NCBI GenBank assembly: GCA_031200235.1
Contig: CP133595.1
Coordinates: 744,001 to 808,000 of the forward strand
DNA: 64,000 bases
Origin: Cuniculiplasma divulgatum
GTDB taxonomy: Archaea; Thermoplasmatota; Thermoplasmata; Thermoplasmatales; Thermoplasmataceae
Direction of reading: 5' to 3'
The position numbers were made by a program, and so were the translations under genes. The notes under the pieces are model-generated. The model did no database searches. It worked only from the letters and a program-made list of their open reading frames with translations, and was not told the origin of the DNA. Below, one piece after another: positions 9,155 to 18,287 of the stretch; position 1 is the first letter of the stretch, and every line of letters begins with the position of its first letter.

Positions 9155-10795
9155 CTATTTCTTCAAGGTCTGTTCCTCTATGAGTATCCTCTTCAGTGTT
9201 CTTCCGCTTATGCTCTTTGGCATGGAATCTCTGAGGTAGAACTCTGCTGGAACCTTCTCCTTTGAAAGCCTGCTTTCGCACGCTTCCCTGAGTCTGTCTA
9301 TTGAAACATCTTTTCCACTGGCAGGTACCACCACAGCAACTATTTTCTGGTCTCCCTGCCCCGTGTCCAGGCCGATAACCGCGGCCTCAGATACTCCTTC
9401 GACCTGAGAAAGGAATTTCTCAATTTCTCCCGGACTGACGATGACATCCCTTGATATGAGAAATTCCCTGTGATAATCCGTTACGTAAAGGTAACCGTCC
9501 TCGTCTATCCTTGCCATGTCTCCTGTCTTCAGCATATTGCCGGAAAAATTTCCTTCAGTGCCCTCTGCTGGAAAATATCCCCTGGTTATCTGATTGCCCC
9601 CAAGAAGGAGAAGGCCAACCTTGCCGTGTTCCAGGTCTTCCCCTGTGGCCTCATCCACTATTTTCTGTGTAACTCCCCTGAGAGGCCGACCCACACTTCC
9701 CTGCCTTATCTGGTTCCTGTCTGCGGGCTGCATGTGGGTGATGCCGGTCATCTCCGGCACATCGTAGTATTCAAGCACCGGGACCTTGAATTTCTCCTGG
9801 AACATTGATCTGATTCCATCGTTCATGAGATATGAGGGGCAGAGAGCTCCCTTGAGGCTCTTTGATCCCTGCAGCGGAACGTTCTCATCAGCCATTGAGT
9901 ATATGTCGTTCGGCATTCCGCATACATAGTCGCAGTCAAAGAGGCTGCACAGCCTGGCCAATCTTTCATAATCATTCCTTTCGTACGCGCATATTACTGT
10001 TCCGCCCAGAACGGCAGGAAGCATTACTGATAACTGAAAGCCCGAAGGAGAGAAAACAGGTGTGGATGAAGCAATCCTGAATCTTCTCTTTGGTATCCTG
10101 AGATTCTCCCTCATGCCGGCTATGGAGTTCAGGAGGTTTGAACCGCTGTAAGTTATGCCCCTCAGATCGCCATCTATGGACGGAAAGACAAACATTACCG
10201 CCGGGTCTGCTTCCAGATCCACCTGCTCCTCCTCGCCTCTGGGCTCAAATATCATTTCACTGAACCATGCAGTGGTCACCCCTGTGGTGGCGAGCTTAAC
10301 GGATTTGGCAATCTGCCCTGCCGTGACCGATACGGCTTTCTCAAACGGCAGGAATTCCTGCAGTCTTGTTAGTATAATTCCGGATATTCCGCTTTCCTGT
10401 TTCACCGTTATATCGGCGGTGTAGACTGCCACAAGCACCTTGATGCCTGTGAAATGTATGACATTCTCCATCTCCCATGTCGTCAGGAGGTGATCCATGG
10501 GAACTGCAACTGCGCCTATCTTCATTGCAGCAAAGAACGTCACCATGAACTGCGGAGACAGCGGCAGAGCAATCCCTATCCTGTCTCCTTTCTTCACTGA
10601 AAACTTCTTCCTGAGTGTTTCTGCCATGGAATCAGCCATTGAGAGCAGGCTGTGATATGTGACATGTTTTCCGTGGTAAATTATTATGGGAAAACTTGTG
10701 TTATGGGATTCAGCGTCGTGGAGGATGGAGTAAATTGAACGTATTCCGCCCAGCCAGCCTTCCTCACCAGTAACTGTGCTTTCCACCATTTCCAT
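9155..10795 (-). CDS. Acyl-CoA synthetase-like (ANL superfamily) protein with degenerate active-site motifs
   Basis: 546 residues with the overall plan of an AMP-dependent acyl-CoA synthetase: large N-terminal domain, TGDMARIDEDGYLYVTD (motif A7) near residue 420, then the hinge and the small C-terminal domain. Three motifs are abnormal. The P-loop, normally TSGTTGxPKG, is replaced around residue 205 by PSIDGDLRGI. The YGxTE motif reads YDVPE. The adenylation lysine in PK-x2-SGK is Arg (SISGRTLKR). The conserved Glu of A5 and the Asp of A7 remain. It may therefore bind ligands or do only part of the reaction, or be a diverged enzyme with a different chemistry. It is divergent from ilvE, with a shared intergenic region. 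Confidence 0.7.
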   Translation of the reverse strand: MEMVESTVTGEEGWLGGIRSIYSILHDAESHNTSFPIIIYHGKHVTYHSLLSMADSMAETLRKKFSVKKGDRIGIALPLSPQFMVTFFAAMKIGAVAVPMDHLLTTWEMENVIHFTGIKVLVAVYTADITVKQESGISGIILTRLQEFLPFEKAVSVTAGQIAKSVKLATTGVTTAWFSEMIFEPRGEEEQVDLEADPAVMFVFPSIDGDLRGITYSGSNLLNSIAGMRENLRIPKRRFRIASSTPVFSPSGFQLSVMLPAVLGGTVICAYERNDYERLARLCSLFDCDYVCGMPNDIYSMADENVPLQGSKSLKGALCPSYLMNDGIRSMFQEKFKVPVLEYYDVPEMTGITHMQPADRNQIRQGSVGRPLRGVTQKIVDEATGEDLEHGKVGLLLLGGNQITRGYFPAEGTEGNFSGNMLKTGDMARIDEDGYLYVTDYHREFLISRDVIVSPGEIEKFLSQVEGVSEAAVIGLDTGQGDQKIVAVVVPASGKDVSIDRLREACESRLSKEKVPAEFYLRDSMPKSISGRTLKRILIEEQTLKK

Positions 10796-10882
10796 GCACC
10801 ATCAGGTAATGGAATAACGCATGGTCTCCATAAAATCTTTTCCGGTGTGACCCACGTCGGAAATGGATGGCGAATACAAGGG

Positions 10883-10890
10883 ATTATAAA
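10883..10890 (+). promoter_or_regulatory. TATA box of ilvE
   Basis: The sequence ATTATAAA lies about 30-36 bases before the ATG at 10919. It favours this ATG over the in-frame ATG at 10847, which lies upstream of the box. Confidence 0.5.
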
Positions 10891-10918
10891 CAATTTCTAT
10901 CTGATCCACGTGAGAAAA

Positions 10919-11827
10919 ATGCCGGGAAAGGTTTGGCTAGACGGGAAAATTGTTGATTATGACAGCGCAAGGGTACCAATCCTGACGCATTCCCTGCAGT
11001 ACGGTACCGGGATATTTGAGGGCATAAGGGCCTATGAGAATTCTGGAGTTGCTTCTATTTTCAGGCTCAGTGATCATGTAAAGAGGTTCCTAGACACGGC
11101 ACGTGTTTACCACATGAATCTTGGCTTTTCTCCCAGTGATCTTGAGGAAGCCATCATTGAAGTTGTCAGGGCAAATGCCCTTAAGGCATGCTACATCCGT
11201 CCATTCGCGTACTATGCCAGCGATGATATATCGCTGTCAACTAAAGGGAAGAGGGTTAGCGTTGCCGTTGCTGCAGTTCCATTCGGGCAGTATTTCGGAG
11301 ACAAATTGTCCCAGGGTGTGAAATGCCGCGTATCCTCATGGAGACGCATAAATTCTGACATCCTTCCTGTCCAGGCCAAGGCCAGCGGAAACTACCTCAA
11401 TTCCATCATAGCCTCCATGGATGTGGAAGGCACGGATTTTGATGAGGCCATACTGCTCACCTCAAGGGGCTATGTTGCTGAAGGGCCGGGGGAGAACATA
11501 TTCATTGTGAGGAACGGACGTCTTCTCACGCCAGGTGTGGAATCCGACATCCTGCTTGGCATCACAAGGAGTTCAGTCATTGAAATCGCCGGGAATCTGG
11601 GCATCAGGACTGAGGAGAGAGAGGTACACAGGGAAGAACTCTACACTGCGGACGAAGTATTCTTCTGCGGAACAGCCGCTGAGATCACGCCAGTTATAAA
11701 TGTGGACGGCGTTCCTGTTGGCAACGGGAAAAAGGGCACCATAACCTCAAGGCTGCAGAAAACATACTTTGACGCTGTCACCGGCAGGCTTCCGGAATAC
11801 AGAAGATGGCTTACTCCAGTCAGCTGA
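10919..11827 (+). CDS. ilvE: Branched-chain amino acid aminotransferase
   Basis: PLP enzyme of fold type IV that interconverts Leu, Ile and Val with their 2-oxo acids, using 2-oxoglutarate/glutamate. The typical family start KVWLDGKIVDYDSARVP is followed by HSLQYGTGIFEGIRAYE. The PLP lysine is in VQAKASGNYLNS (about residue 158), and EGPGENIF and the final SGTAAE-like CGTAAEITPV are present. The length of 302 residues from 10919 is normal. The frame is open back to 10847, but the first 24 residues of that version are unlike the family and the TATA box lies inside them. It overlaps the 3' end of the cupin gene by 8 bases, tail to tail. Confidence 0.9.
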   Translation: MPGKVWLDGKIVDYDSARVPILTHSLQYGTGIFEGIRAYENSGVASIFRLSDHVKRFLDTARVYHMNLGFSPSDLEEAIIEVVRANALKACYIRPFAYYASDDISLSTKGKRVSVAVAAVPFGQYFGDKLSQGVKCRVSSWRRINSDILPVQAKASGNYLNSIIASMDVEGTDFDEAILLTSRGYVAEGPGENIFIVRNGRLLTPGVESDILLGITRSSVIEIAGNLGIRTEEREVHREELYTADEVFFCGTAAEITPVINVDGVPVGNGKKGTITSRLQKTYFDAVTGRLPEYRRWLTPVS

Positions 11828-12179
11828 CACCTGTTTCAGGCATCTTTGTGTCGCTTCTGCAGAGCAGGGCACATACTATGACGGTGGCTCCTGATCTTCC
11901 AGCCACCAGGGAGTGCTTGACCATAACTGGAAAAGAGTGAAAATCCCCCTTCTTCATGGTCTTCCTTCCACCATCAATCTCTGTTTCGATGGTGCCTTCC
12001 ACAACATATACCCACTCAAACCTGTCCCTGTGATAATGCATTGGATAAACGGCGCCTGGCTTGAACTTCAGGAACTTGATCATGCCGCTGCCCATGGAGT
12101 TTACCACGCTCTGTAAAATTCCCAGCTTGCCGTCAGAGACTTCATCCCATTTGATATCCGCCAGAGAGATTCTCTCCAT
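11820..12179 (-). CDS. Small cupin-domain protein
   Basis: 119 residues forming one cupin barrel. The first motif reads YPMHYHRDRFEWVYVVEG, with H-x-H...E as metal ligands, and the second is GDFHSFPVMVKHS with a further His. Such single-domain cupins bind a metal and serve as dioxygenases, isomerases or ligand sensors; which one cannot be told. It is a single gene, convergent with ilvE. Confidence 0.72.
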   Translation of the reverse strand: MERISLADIKWDEVSDGKLGILQSVVNSMGSGMIKFLKFKPGAVYPMHYHRDRFEWVYVVEGTIETEIDGGRKTMKKGDFHSFPVMVKHSLVAGRSGATVIVCALLCRSDTKMPETGVS

Positions 12180-12255
12180 TTCGCTACACCATATACTTCA
12201 GGGTTAATATAGATTATCCGGGGAAACCAGCTTACCAGAATGTAATCATTGTAAT

Positions 12256-12870
12256 TCAGTAGCTTTCATCCAGGGGGAGTGATTCGGCGACCCACCTCTG
12301 CATGCCGCCAAGGACATTTGCAACTTTGAAGCCGTTATCTGCAAGATATACAGATACCACCTCGCTCCTGTTTCCGTGGGCGCATATTACAGCGTATTTC
12401 CTGTCCTTCTGAAGATCGCCAAGTTTCTCCGGCACCTCATTCATGGGTATCTTCAGGCTGTTGCTTATTGTGCCCATATTCCACTCGAATGGCTCCCTTA
12501 CATCAAGGATTACATATTCATCCAGTCTGGAACTCAGGTCTTCTGGAGTGATCTCCTCAACCGATGCCACAGAAAGTCCGGATGATTTCCAGCTCTCCAG
12601 CCCATCCTGCATGACATGAACAACCTTAAGGCCAACAGAAGTAAGCTCCTGCGCACCCCGGGAACCTGTCTCTGCATTTGGAGCAACCAGCACAATATCA
12701 GGTGACTGGCCGTTCAGCCAGTTCCTGATTGCCCTTGCCCATGAGTACGGGCTGAAGGGAACGCTCACGGATCCTGGAATATGGGATGCCATGTAATCGC
12801 TGCTGCCCCTAGCATCAATGATTAGTATCTTACCTTCCTGCACTTTTTCCTGAATTTCATTCAGTTGCAT
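12256..12870 (-). CDS. Tandem rhodanese-domain protein (one active, one inactive domain)
   Basis: 204 residues with two rhodanese folds. Domain 1 (about 1-95) has the start motif IIDARGSSDYMASHIPGS, but the loop where the active Cys should be reads VAPNAETGSRG, so it is inactive. Domain 2 (about 105-200) has LDVREPFEW and the active loop CAHGNRS with the catalytic Cys. Enzymes of this type pass sulfane sulfur between donors and acceptors such as cyanide, thioredoxin or sulfur carrier proteins. In sulfur-rich acidic habitats it may handle thiosulfate or persulfides. No sulfur-metabolism partner is adjacent. Confidence 0.85.
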   Translation of the reverse strand: MQLNEIQEKVQEGKILIIDARGSSDYMASHIPGSVSVPFSPYSWARAIRNWLNGQSPDIVLVAPNAETGSRGAQELTSVGLKVVHVMQDGLESWKSSGLSVASVEEITPEDLSSRLDEYVILDVREPFEWNMGTISNSLKIPMNEVPEKLGDLQKDRKYAVICAHGNRSEVVSVYLADNGFKVANVLGGMQRWVAESLPLDESY

Positions 12871-12988
12871 TTACTGTCAGATGACGATATTTATCAGGAT
12901 AATAACTTTGCTGAACAGTTCTGACACCTGTAGTCGGTACCGTGGTTCATATCTGTGGAAATTTCAGATGTTTTGAATGTACGGTGAA

Positions 12989-13006
12989 TTTAGTTCGCTC
13001 ACTAAA
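12989..13006. repeat. Short inverted repeat upstream of the glycosyltransferase
   Basis: TTTAGT and ACTAAA form a perfect 6-base inverted repeat around a 6-base loop, just upstream of the TATA box at 13025. It could be an operator or a terminator-like hairpin. There is no second copy in the window that I noticed. Confidence 0.3.
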
Positions 13007-13024
13007 CTATCATGGCAGTGATCA

Positions 13025-13033
13025 ATATTATAT
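13025..13033 (+). promoter_or_regulatory. TATA box of the glycosyltransferase gene
   Basis: ATATTATAT centred 31 bases before the ATG at 13060, consistent with a short or leaderless transcript. Confidence 0.5.
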
Positions 13034-13059
13034 CCGTTAATTGTATGTGAAGACGACAA

Positions 13060-14451
13060 ATGTTCCACAATGACAGAGAAATAAAGCAACTTGGCCCAAG
13101 GCTTGGCGTGAGTCTCTGGCTCCTGGCCGCCGTATTCTTTACTGTGCTGTCATTTGTCATACTTCACGTCAGCAATACCTGGAACCTGTTCACCATCTAC
13201 GCCACCCTCTCGTGGTCCTTCGGTCTGCCCATCATAATGATGAGCTTCATAGGGGCACTGAGAAGCAGGAGCTTCAGGATGTCTGATTTCAAGGGAAGAA
13301 TACCGAACCTGGTAATTTTCGAGATACCCACCATTGCCAATGAGGATGTTATCCCGGCCCTGTCAAGGGTTGTGGATTCAATCATAAAGTTTGCGCCAAG
13401 AAACCTTGACAACTGGCGCATCGACCTAGTCACAGAGGAGTGGTCTGAGGCACGGGATGCAATTGCTGAAAAGTACGGGTCACTGCCAAATTTCAACCTG
13501 ATTGTTGTCCCCATGGAATATCAGACAGAGAGCAGATCGCTGAACAAGTCAAGGGCACTGCAGTATGCAACTGAATACCATATTGGAAGGGGCGAGAACA
13601 GCGATGCCATCTGGATATTCCATCTGGACGATGACGCATCGATAGGTGAAGACACCGTGGCTGCGATTGCTGAGCACATAAAGTTCAAGGGGCATGAGTA
13701 TTACATCGCCCAGGGTGTACTTGCTTTCCCGCACCATCTCTCAAAATCCATAATACCGAAATTTGCTGATTCCATGAGGCCGACTGATGACCTCACAAGA
13801 TTCTACTTTTTCACGGCACTTCTCAAGACCCCGCTTGTTGGCCTTCATGGAGAGAACCTCCTGGTCAGGTCTGACGTTGAGAGCAGCATAGGGTGGGACA
13901 GCGGAAACCGCCCCATTTCGGATGACAGTTGCTTCGGCCTGCGTTTCTCTGAGAAATATCCCGGAAAATCCTCTTTTCTCCCGGCATTCACCTATGGCGC
14001 ATCACCATCAAATGTCAGGGATATGCTGAAACAGAGAAGAAGGTGGCTGGTGGACCTGACAAACCTTGGAGTTTACGGGCCGCTCCCATGGAAATACAGG
14101 CTTCTTCTCATCTATTCAGTTATATTCTGGAGCAGCATGGCCACCCAGAACATAATGCTGGTGATACTCCTGCTTGAGGGGCTTCATCTCATTGCGTTTG
14201 AGCTCATAACTCCCCCAATGGCTGTCATGTGGGCGTTCACATTCAGCTTCTGGATATGGTTCTACTGGAACGGGCTTCAGATAAACAGCTCTGTTTCAGA
14301 AGAGAAAATGCCTTTCTGGAAGAAGGCTGTCATAATGGTTCCCCTGTTCTTCCTGGTAATAGGCCCGCTGGAAGCTCTGGGAGGCGTGATGGGAATCTAT
14401 GCATTCCTCAGGAATGAGAGAAAATTCGAGGTCATCAAGAAACCCACGTGA
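13060..14451 (+). CDS. Membrane-bound family 2 glycosyltransferase
   Basis: 463 residues. Two hydrophobic helices near residues 15-70 are followed by a cytosolic GT2 domain and by several more helices from about 345 to 450. The nucleotide-sugar and metal site is seen in IFHLDDDAS (about 188-196), the acceptor-site acid in ISDDSCFG, and the processive-type Q-x-x-R-W motif in KQRRRWLVD (about 327-335). This arrangement is shared by cellulose-synthase-like and egghead-like beta-glycosyltransferases. The product is probably a lipid- or surface-linked glycan, which suits a wall-less archaeon with a glycosylated surface. The sugar donor is not predictable. Single gene; it converges with aroD. Confidence 0.82.
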   Translation: MFHNDREIKQLGPRLGVSLWLLAAVFFTVLSFVILHVSNTWNLFTIYATLSWSFGLPIIMMSFIGALRSRSFRMSDFKGRIPNLVIFEIPTIANEDVIPALSRVVDSIIKFAPRNLDNWRIDLVTEEWSEARDAIAEKYGSLPNFNLIVVPMEYQTESRSLNKSRALQYATEYHIGRGENSDAIWIFHLDDDASIGEDTVAAIAEHIKFKGHEYYIAQGVLAFPHHLSKSIIPKFADSMRPTDDLTRFYFFTALLKTPLVGLHGENLLVRSDVESSIGWDSGNRPISDDSCFGLRFSEKYPGKSSFLPAFTYGASPSNVRDMLKQRRRWLVDLTNLGVYGPLPWKYRLLLIYSVIFWSSMATQNIMLVILLLEGLHLIAFELITPPMAVMWAFTFSFWIWFYWNGLQINSSVSEEKMPFWKKAVIMVPLFFLVIGPLEALGGVMGIYAFLRNERKFEVIKKPT

Positions 14452-14499
14452 CTTCCCCATATCCTTTCGGAAGAGGATTTCTCGCTCATTTTTGTTAAA

Positions 14500-15138
14500 T
14501 CATAAGCTCTTCCAGATGCAGTCAATGATTTTCACTGCCCTGGAACATTCCATCTGCCCGGATGCCGTGGGATCCCCAAGATGGCAGTATATCATCTCCG
14601 ATCCAAGCAGGGAAAAGGCAATGCGGCTTTCGGGACTGCCGCCAATTTCCATTATGGACAGATTCTCAGATTCCTCAAGTATATGCAACATAGAGGAGCG
14701 AGAACCGTGGGATGGCACATACGCGATCTTCACGTGTTTGCTCATGCCTCTGGCTTTTTCAACAAGTCCTGAAAGTGCTGATCTCTCAGGGAGCTTCCCG
14801 AGAAAATGCATGGATGATATGAAAGGCTTAATGCCCGTCCGCAATGATGTGACTAGCTCAACATCAACCATGAAACCGTCCCTGACGGCCTTAGAGAGGA
14901 ATGCTTCCCTGATGTCGTCAGGAAAATGATTTATTCCGCCCTCATCCCTGGATCTCAGGGTAAGGATGCACCTCCCGGCAAAGGGCTTCAGCAATTCCAG
15001 GATTTTCGGGTCCACTTCTCGCATATAATCGAGCCTCAGTTCAACCAGATCACAGATTCCTTCCGAATCTTTGATCTTCCTTTCCAGGGAGTCAAGGCTG
15101 AATACGGGGATTGAACCGATGAGAATTGGCCTTTTCAC
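14500..15138 (-). CDS. aroD: 3-dehydroquinate dehydratase, type I
   Basis: 212 residues. Converts 3-dehydroquinate to 3-dehydroshikimate through a Schiff base. Family marks are LVELRLDYM near residue 31 (conserved Glu and Arg), CILTLRSRDEGG, and the Schiff-base lysine in HVKIAYVP (about residue 137). The C-terminal part has GSPESRIAF, as expected. It is the last gene of the shikimate operon and overlaps aroA by 4 bases (ATGA). Confidence 0.92.
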   Translation of the reverse strand: MKRPILIGSIPVFSLDSLERKIKDSEGICDLVELRLDYMREVDPKILELLKPFAGRCILTLRSRDEGGINHFPDDIREAFLSKAVRDGFMVDVELVTSLRTGIKPFISSMHFLGKLPERSALSGLVEKARGMSKHVKIAYVPSHGSRSSMLHILEESENLSIMEIGGSPESRIAFSLLGSEMIYCHLGDPTASGQMECSRAVKIIDCIWKSL

Positions 15139-16370
15139 TGCACTAATTTTATATCTCCTCCCATTGCCGCAAGGTCCCTGAAGAACCCGGAATTGCTCTT
15201 TGATACACAGTCCGCGTCCCTGATCCTTCCACCGGCATGCAGTGAAAGCACGGAAGCAAGCATGGCGATCCTGTGGTCTCCAGCCGCATCAAGTACAGGA
15301 TTTTCCATGGAAGGCTGGCCGTGAATTGTTATGCTGCCATTGGCACTGACACTGACTCCGAATGCCGAAAGTGTCCTGGTGATGGTGAGTATGCGGTTGC
15401 TCTCCTTGGACTTCAGCCCTTCTGTTCCTGAAATGGTTGTCCTGCCTGACAGGAATGGAGCAAATGCTGCTATTGACACTGCCATGTCAGGTGACTGGCT
15501 TGTGTCCATGGTGATGCCATTTCCGGAATCCGACCATGCAACATGCCATGTCCCATCTTGGAAACTGCTTTTCACGCCACTTTCCTGCAGTACACCCACA
15601 ATGCTGTGATCACCCCACCAGCTTTCCTGTTCCGGAAGGCCGCTGATTCTTATATCTCCGCCGGTTGCATAGGCTGCAGCCGCATAGAATGAAGAGAGAA
15701 GATAGTCACCTGGAACATGGCCTGAATATTCCTTCATGTCTCCTCCATTGATCCGGACAACGTTTCCGCTGAATGTAATGTCTGCTCCAAGGGATTTCAG
15801 GATGCTGCATGTCAGGTCTATGTAATGTCTTGAGACAATGGGCGGTACAATTTCAATGCGCCCTCCCCCATTCATGAGAAGTGCAAAAATCAATCCTGAT
15901 ATGGATTGGCTGCTCTCACTTCCCTTTATGGCGACATGATCGGCAACAGCCCTTCCAGACATCCTGAGTGGAATGGAATCGGATGAAAAGCTGATTCCGG
16001 CCTCTGAAAGTGCCCTGACCTCATCTTTAATTGGTCTGGCCCTCAGCGTCCTGTCACCATCTATGGTGAATTCTCCACCCAGGTATGCCAGAAGGGGAAG
16101 AGCCATTCTCAGGGTGGTTCCGGAACCGCCGAAGTATAAATCAGCCCTGTGTTTCAGCTCTTCTCTATGCCGGCTGAAGCTGTTTTCTCTCCTGATAATT
16201 CCCAGCCTTCCAACAAAGTCCACTGCCATTGCAACGTCTGATGAATCCGGCAGGCCCTGAACATTCACATCATGTATGAGAGAATACAGAACAAGGCGTA
16301 TGGCATGGCTCTTTGATGCTGGAGCCATCATATTGCCGGATATTCTTGACTTCTTAATCACTGCCATCAT
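15135..16370 (-). CDS. aroA: 3-phosphoshikimate 1-carboxyvinyltransferase (EPSP synthase)
   Basis: 411 residues, two inside-out alpha/beta domains. The enzyme joins phosphoenolpyruvate to shikimate 3-phosphate. Recognised by the N-terminal Lys-Ser (PASKSHAIR), the GGSGTTLRM motif near residue 80 (a slight variant of GNAGTAxR), RPIKDEVRALSEAG, and DHRIAMLASV near the C-terminus. Its start overlaps the 3' end of the shikimate kinase gene by 17 bases. Confidence 0.93.
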   Translation of the reverse strand: MMAVIKKSRISGNMMAPASKSHAIRLVLYSLIHDVNVQGLPDSSDVAMAVDFVGRLGIIRRENSFSRHREELKHRADLYFGGSGTTLRMALPLLAYLGGEFTIDGDRTLRARPIKDEVRALSEAGISFSSDSIPLRMSGRAVADHVAIKGSESSQSISGLIFALLMNGGGRIEIVPPIVSRHYIDLTCSILKSLGADITFSGNVVRINGGDMKEYSGHVPGDYLLSSFYAAAAYATGGDIRISGLPEQESWWGDHSIVGVLQESGVKSSFQDGTWHVAWSDSGNGITMDTSQSPDMAVSIAAFAPFLSGRTTISGTEGLKSKESNRILTITRTLSAFGVSVSANGSITIHGQPSMENPVLDAAGDHRIAMLASVLSLHAGGRIRDADCVSKSNSGFFRDLAAMGGDIKLVQ

Positions 16371-17163
16371 GCATGATCGGCCTCACAACCATTGTTTTAC
16401 CCCTGCGTGAAAAACAATCCACAAGGGGGCCTTCCTGCCCCTCCCTGAATAGAGCGAAAACAGCCGGGCCATTTCCAGTGATGCCTGATGCAATAGCACC
16501 ATAACGGTCCGCAGTTCTGATGGGTTCCATGCTGTATCCCAGGTGCTCGGCCACAAGCCTTCCGTTAAGGTTCATGGCGCCTGTTATGTCTCCCGACCTG
16601 GCAAGGCGTACTGCCTCCATGAATTCAGAACTGTGTTTGCGGAGGATCTCTGGCCCTGCAATCCCACGCTTTCCGTCAAGCAACAGTACGAACACGGTTT
16701 CCCAATCAAAGTCAATTCTCTGTTCGATTGCCATTGCTGTGTTGTTTGTCAGGAAACTCCCTCCATGATATGCAGCCACTGCATCGTCAAATGCCCCCGT
16801 CACTGATAGTCCAACCTCCCTTGATATGAGGGCTGAAAGCAGCGGAGGGTAGCCTGAAAGGCCTGTGGCCTTCTGGAGGCTTTCAATCAGTGCCACCGAA
16901 ACTGCGCTGCTGCTCTTCAGCCCCATGCCGGCCGGAATTCCGGAATTGATCTTCACACCGTACCTCTTCCCCGTTGATTTGTGGAAGTATTCCATAACAG
17001 CGTTGACAAGATCAGACTGTTGAACCTCAATACCACGCTCCATGACGCAGGATTCAGCCTGCAGATCAACAGCAACTGCTGCCCCGTATCCTGTTGGGAT
17101 GCCATTCAGGATGGATATTCCCCCGTGGCCTACTGAGCATATTCCTTCATGTATACTTTCCAT
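16354..17163 (-). CDS. aroK: Shikimate kinase, archaeal GHMP type
   Basis: 269 residues. This is not the P-loop kinase of bacteria but the GHMP-superfamily shikimate kinase found in archaea. The ATP-binding loop is PAGMGLKSSSAVS (about residues 72-84), and the C-terminal motif ITGNGPAVFAL is also typical. It phosphorylates the 3-hydroxyl of shikimate. It overlaps the chorismate synthase gene upstream by 34 bases, so translation is probably coupled. Confidence 0.92.
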   Translation of the reverse strand: MESIHEGICSVGHGGISILNGIPTGYGAAVAVDLQAESCVMERGIEVQQSDLVNAVMEYFHKSTGKRYGVKINSGIPAGMGLKSSSAVSVALIESLQKATGLSGYPPLLSALISREVGLSVTGAFDDAVAAYHGGSFLTNNTAMAIEQRIDFDWETVFVLLLDGKRGIAGPEILRKHSSEFMEAVRLARSGDITGAMNLNGRLVAEHLGYSMEPIRTADRYGAIASGITGNGPAVFALFREGQEGPLVDCFSRRGKTMVVRPIMHDGSD

Positions 17164-18287
17164 TTTTCCTCCATTTCAGCTGCAGCCGCTCGCGATATCC
17201 TTGAAGATGGGAGTATGCCTTCGTAGAGATAGAAATCCGCAAGAACCAGCGCAACCATTGCCTCTGCTACCGCAACACCACGAACGGCAACAACCGGATC
17301 ATGCCTGCCAATTACTGATATGCTTCCAGGTTCCATTGTGTCCAGATCCACTGTCTTTGCCGGTTTTCTTATGGAGCTTGTGGGTTTGAACGCACATCTC
17401 ACAACAATATCTTGTCCCGTGGTTATCCCCCCCAGTATCCCGCCGGAGAGGTTCCTTTCAGTCCGGAGATCTCCTGAGCTATCCCTCACAATTGAATCGG
17501 AGGCTTCACTTCCCTTCATGGCTGCACTCCTGAAACCAAGGCCATACTCGAAACCTGTGGCTGCAGGCATTGACATTATTGCCGAGGCCAGAGCTGACTT
17601 TATCTTCCAGAAAACAGGATCGCCCATTCCCGGAAGAACACCCGATGACTGGACTTCAACAATACCTCCCGCACTGTCGCCCTCCGAGAACAGCCTGCTT
17701 ATTATTTCAGAGAATTCTGCATCCCATTCACTGTTCCTTGCCCTGGTGGGAAAACGTTTAGACCCCATTGCCTCTGAGAACGTGACTGCATCATTATCAC
17801 CTCTTCCTCCAATTGACTTAAGGTAGGCAGCAACCTGTGTGCCTGCAAGCATGAGAAGTTTCTTTGCCACGGCACCGCCTATGACCCTTGAAAGTGTCTC
17901 CCTGGCACTGCTGCGGCCTCCACCCACGTAATCCCAGTTTTCCCTTCCGTATTTCTTTATGAATGAAAGATCGGCATGTCCCGGCCTGGGAAGGTGAGAA
18001 ACATCCCGATAGAGGAGAGGTTGGGGATCGCTGTTCCTCACCATAACCGTAACAGGCGATCCTGTTGTGTATCCGTTGTATGTACCACTGACTATATCCG
18101 GATTGTCCTCTTCCCTGCGCCCGGACACAAGTTTCCTCCCTGTCCTGCGGAAACCCAGCTCAAACCTGAGGTCTTCCTGTGACAGGGGCAAACCTGCAGG
18201 TATACCGTCAATAACAGCGCCAACATATTTGCTGGCACTTTCCCCGAAAGTAGTGAGAACAAGATGCCTCCCCATGCTGCTAACCAT
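17130..18287 (-). CDS. aroC: Chorismate synthase
   Basis: 385 residues. Converts EPSP to chorismate with reduced FMN. The family signatures are present: TTFGESASKYVGAVIDG at the N-terminus, RPGHADLSFIKKYG, GGGRSSARET, and the SGGILGGITTG and RHDPVVAVR boxes in the second half. The ATG at 18287 gives four extra residues before MGRHLVLTTFGES; the ATG at 18275 is an equally possible start. It overlaps aroE by 8 bases if the first ATG is used. Confidence 0.93.
   Translation of the reverse strand: MVSSMGRHLVLTTFGESASKYVGAVIDGIPAGLPLSQEDLRFELGFRRTGRKLVSGRREEDNPDIVSGTYNGYTTGSPVTVMVRNSDPQPLLYRDVSHLPRPGHADLSFIKKYGRENWDYVGGGRSSARETLSRVIGGAVAKKLLMLAGTQVAAYLKSIGGRGDNDAVTFSEAMGSKRFPTRARNSEWDAEFSEIISRLFSEGDSAGGIVEVQSSGVLPGMGDPVFWKIKSALASAIMSMPAATGFEYGLGFRSAAMKGSEASDSIVRDSSGDLRTERNLSGGILGGITTGQDIVVRCAFKPTSSIRKPAKTVDLDTMEPGSISVIGRHDPVVAVRGVAVAEAMVALVLADFYLYEGILPSSRISRAAAAEMEEKWKVYMKEYAQ

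Noticed and set aside
16354-16370. Gene overlaps in the aro operon as frameshift errors
   Set aside because: Both overlapping proteins have normal family ends, so the overlaps look genuine.
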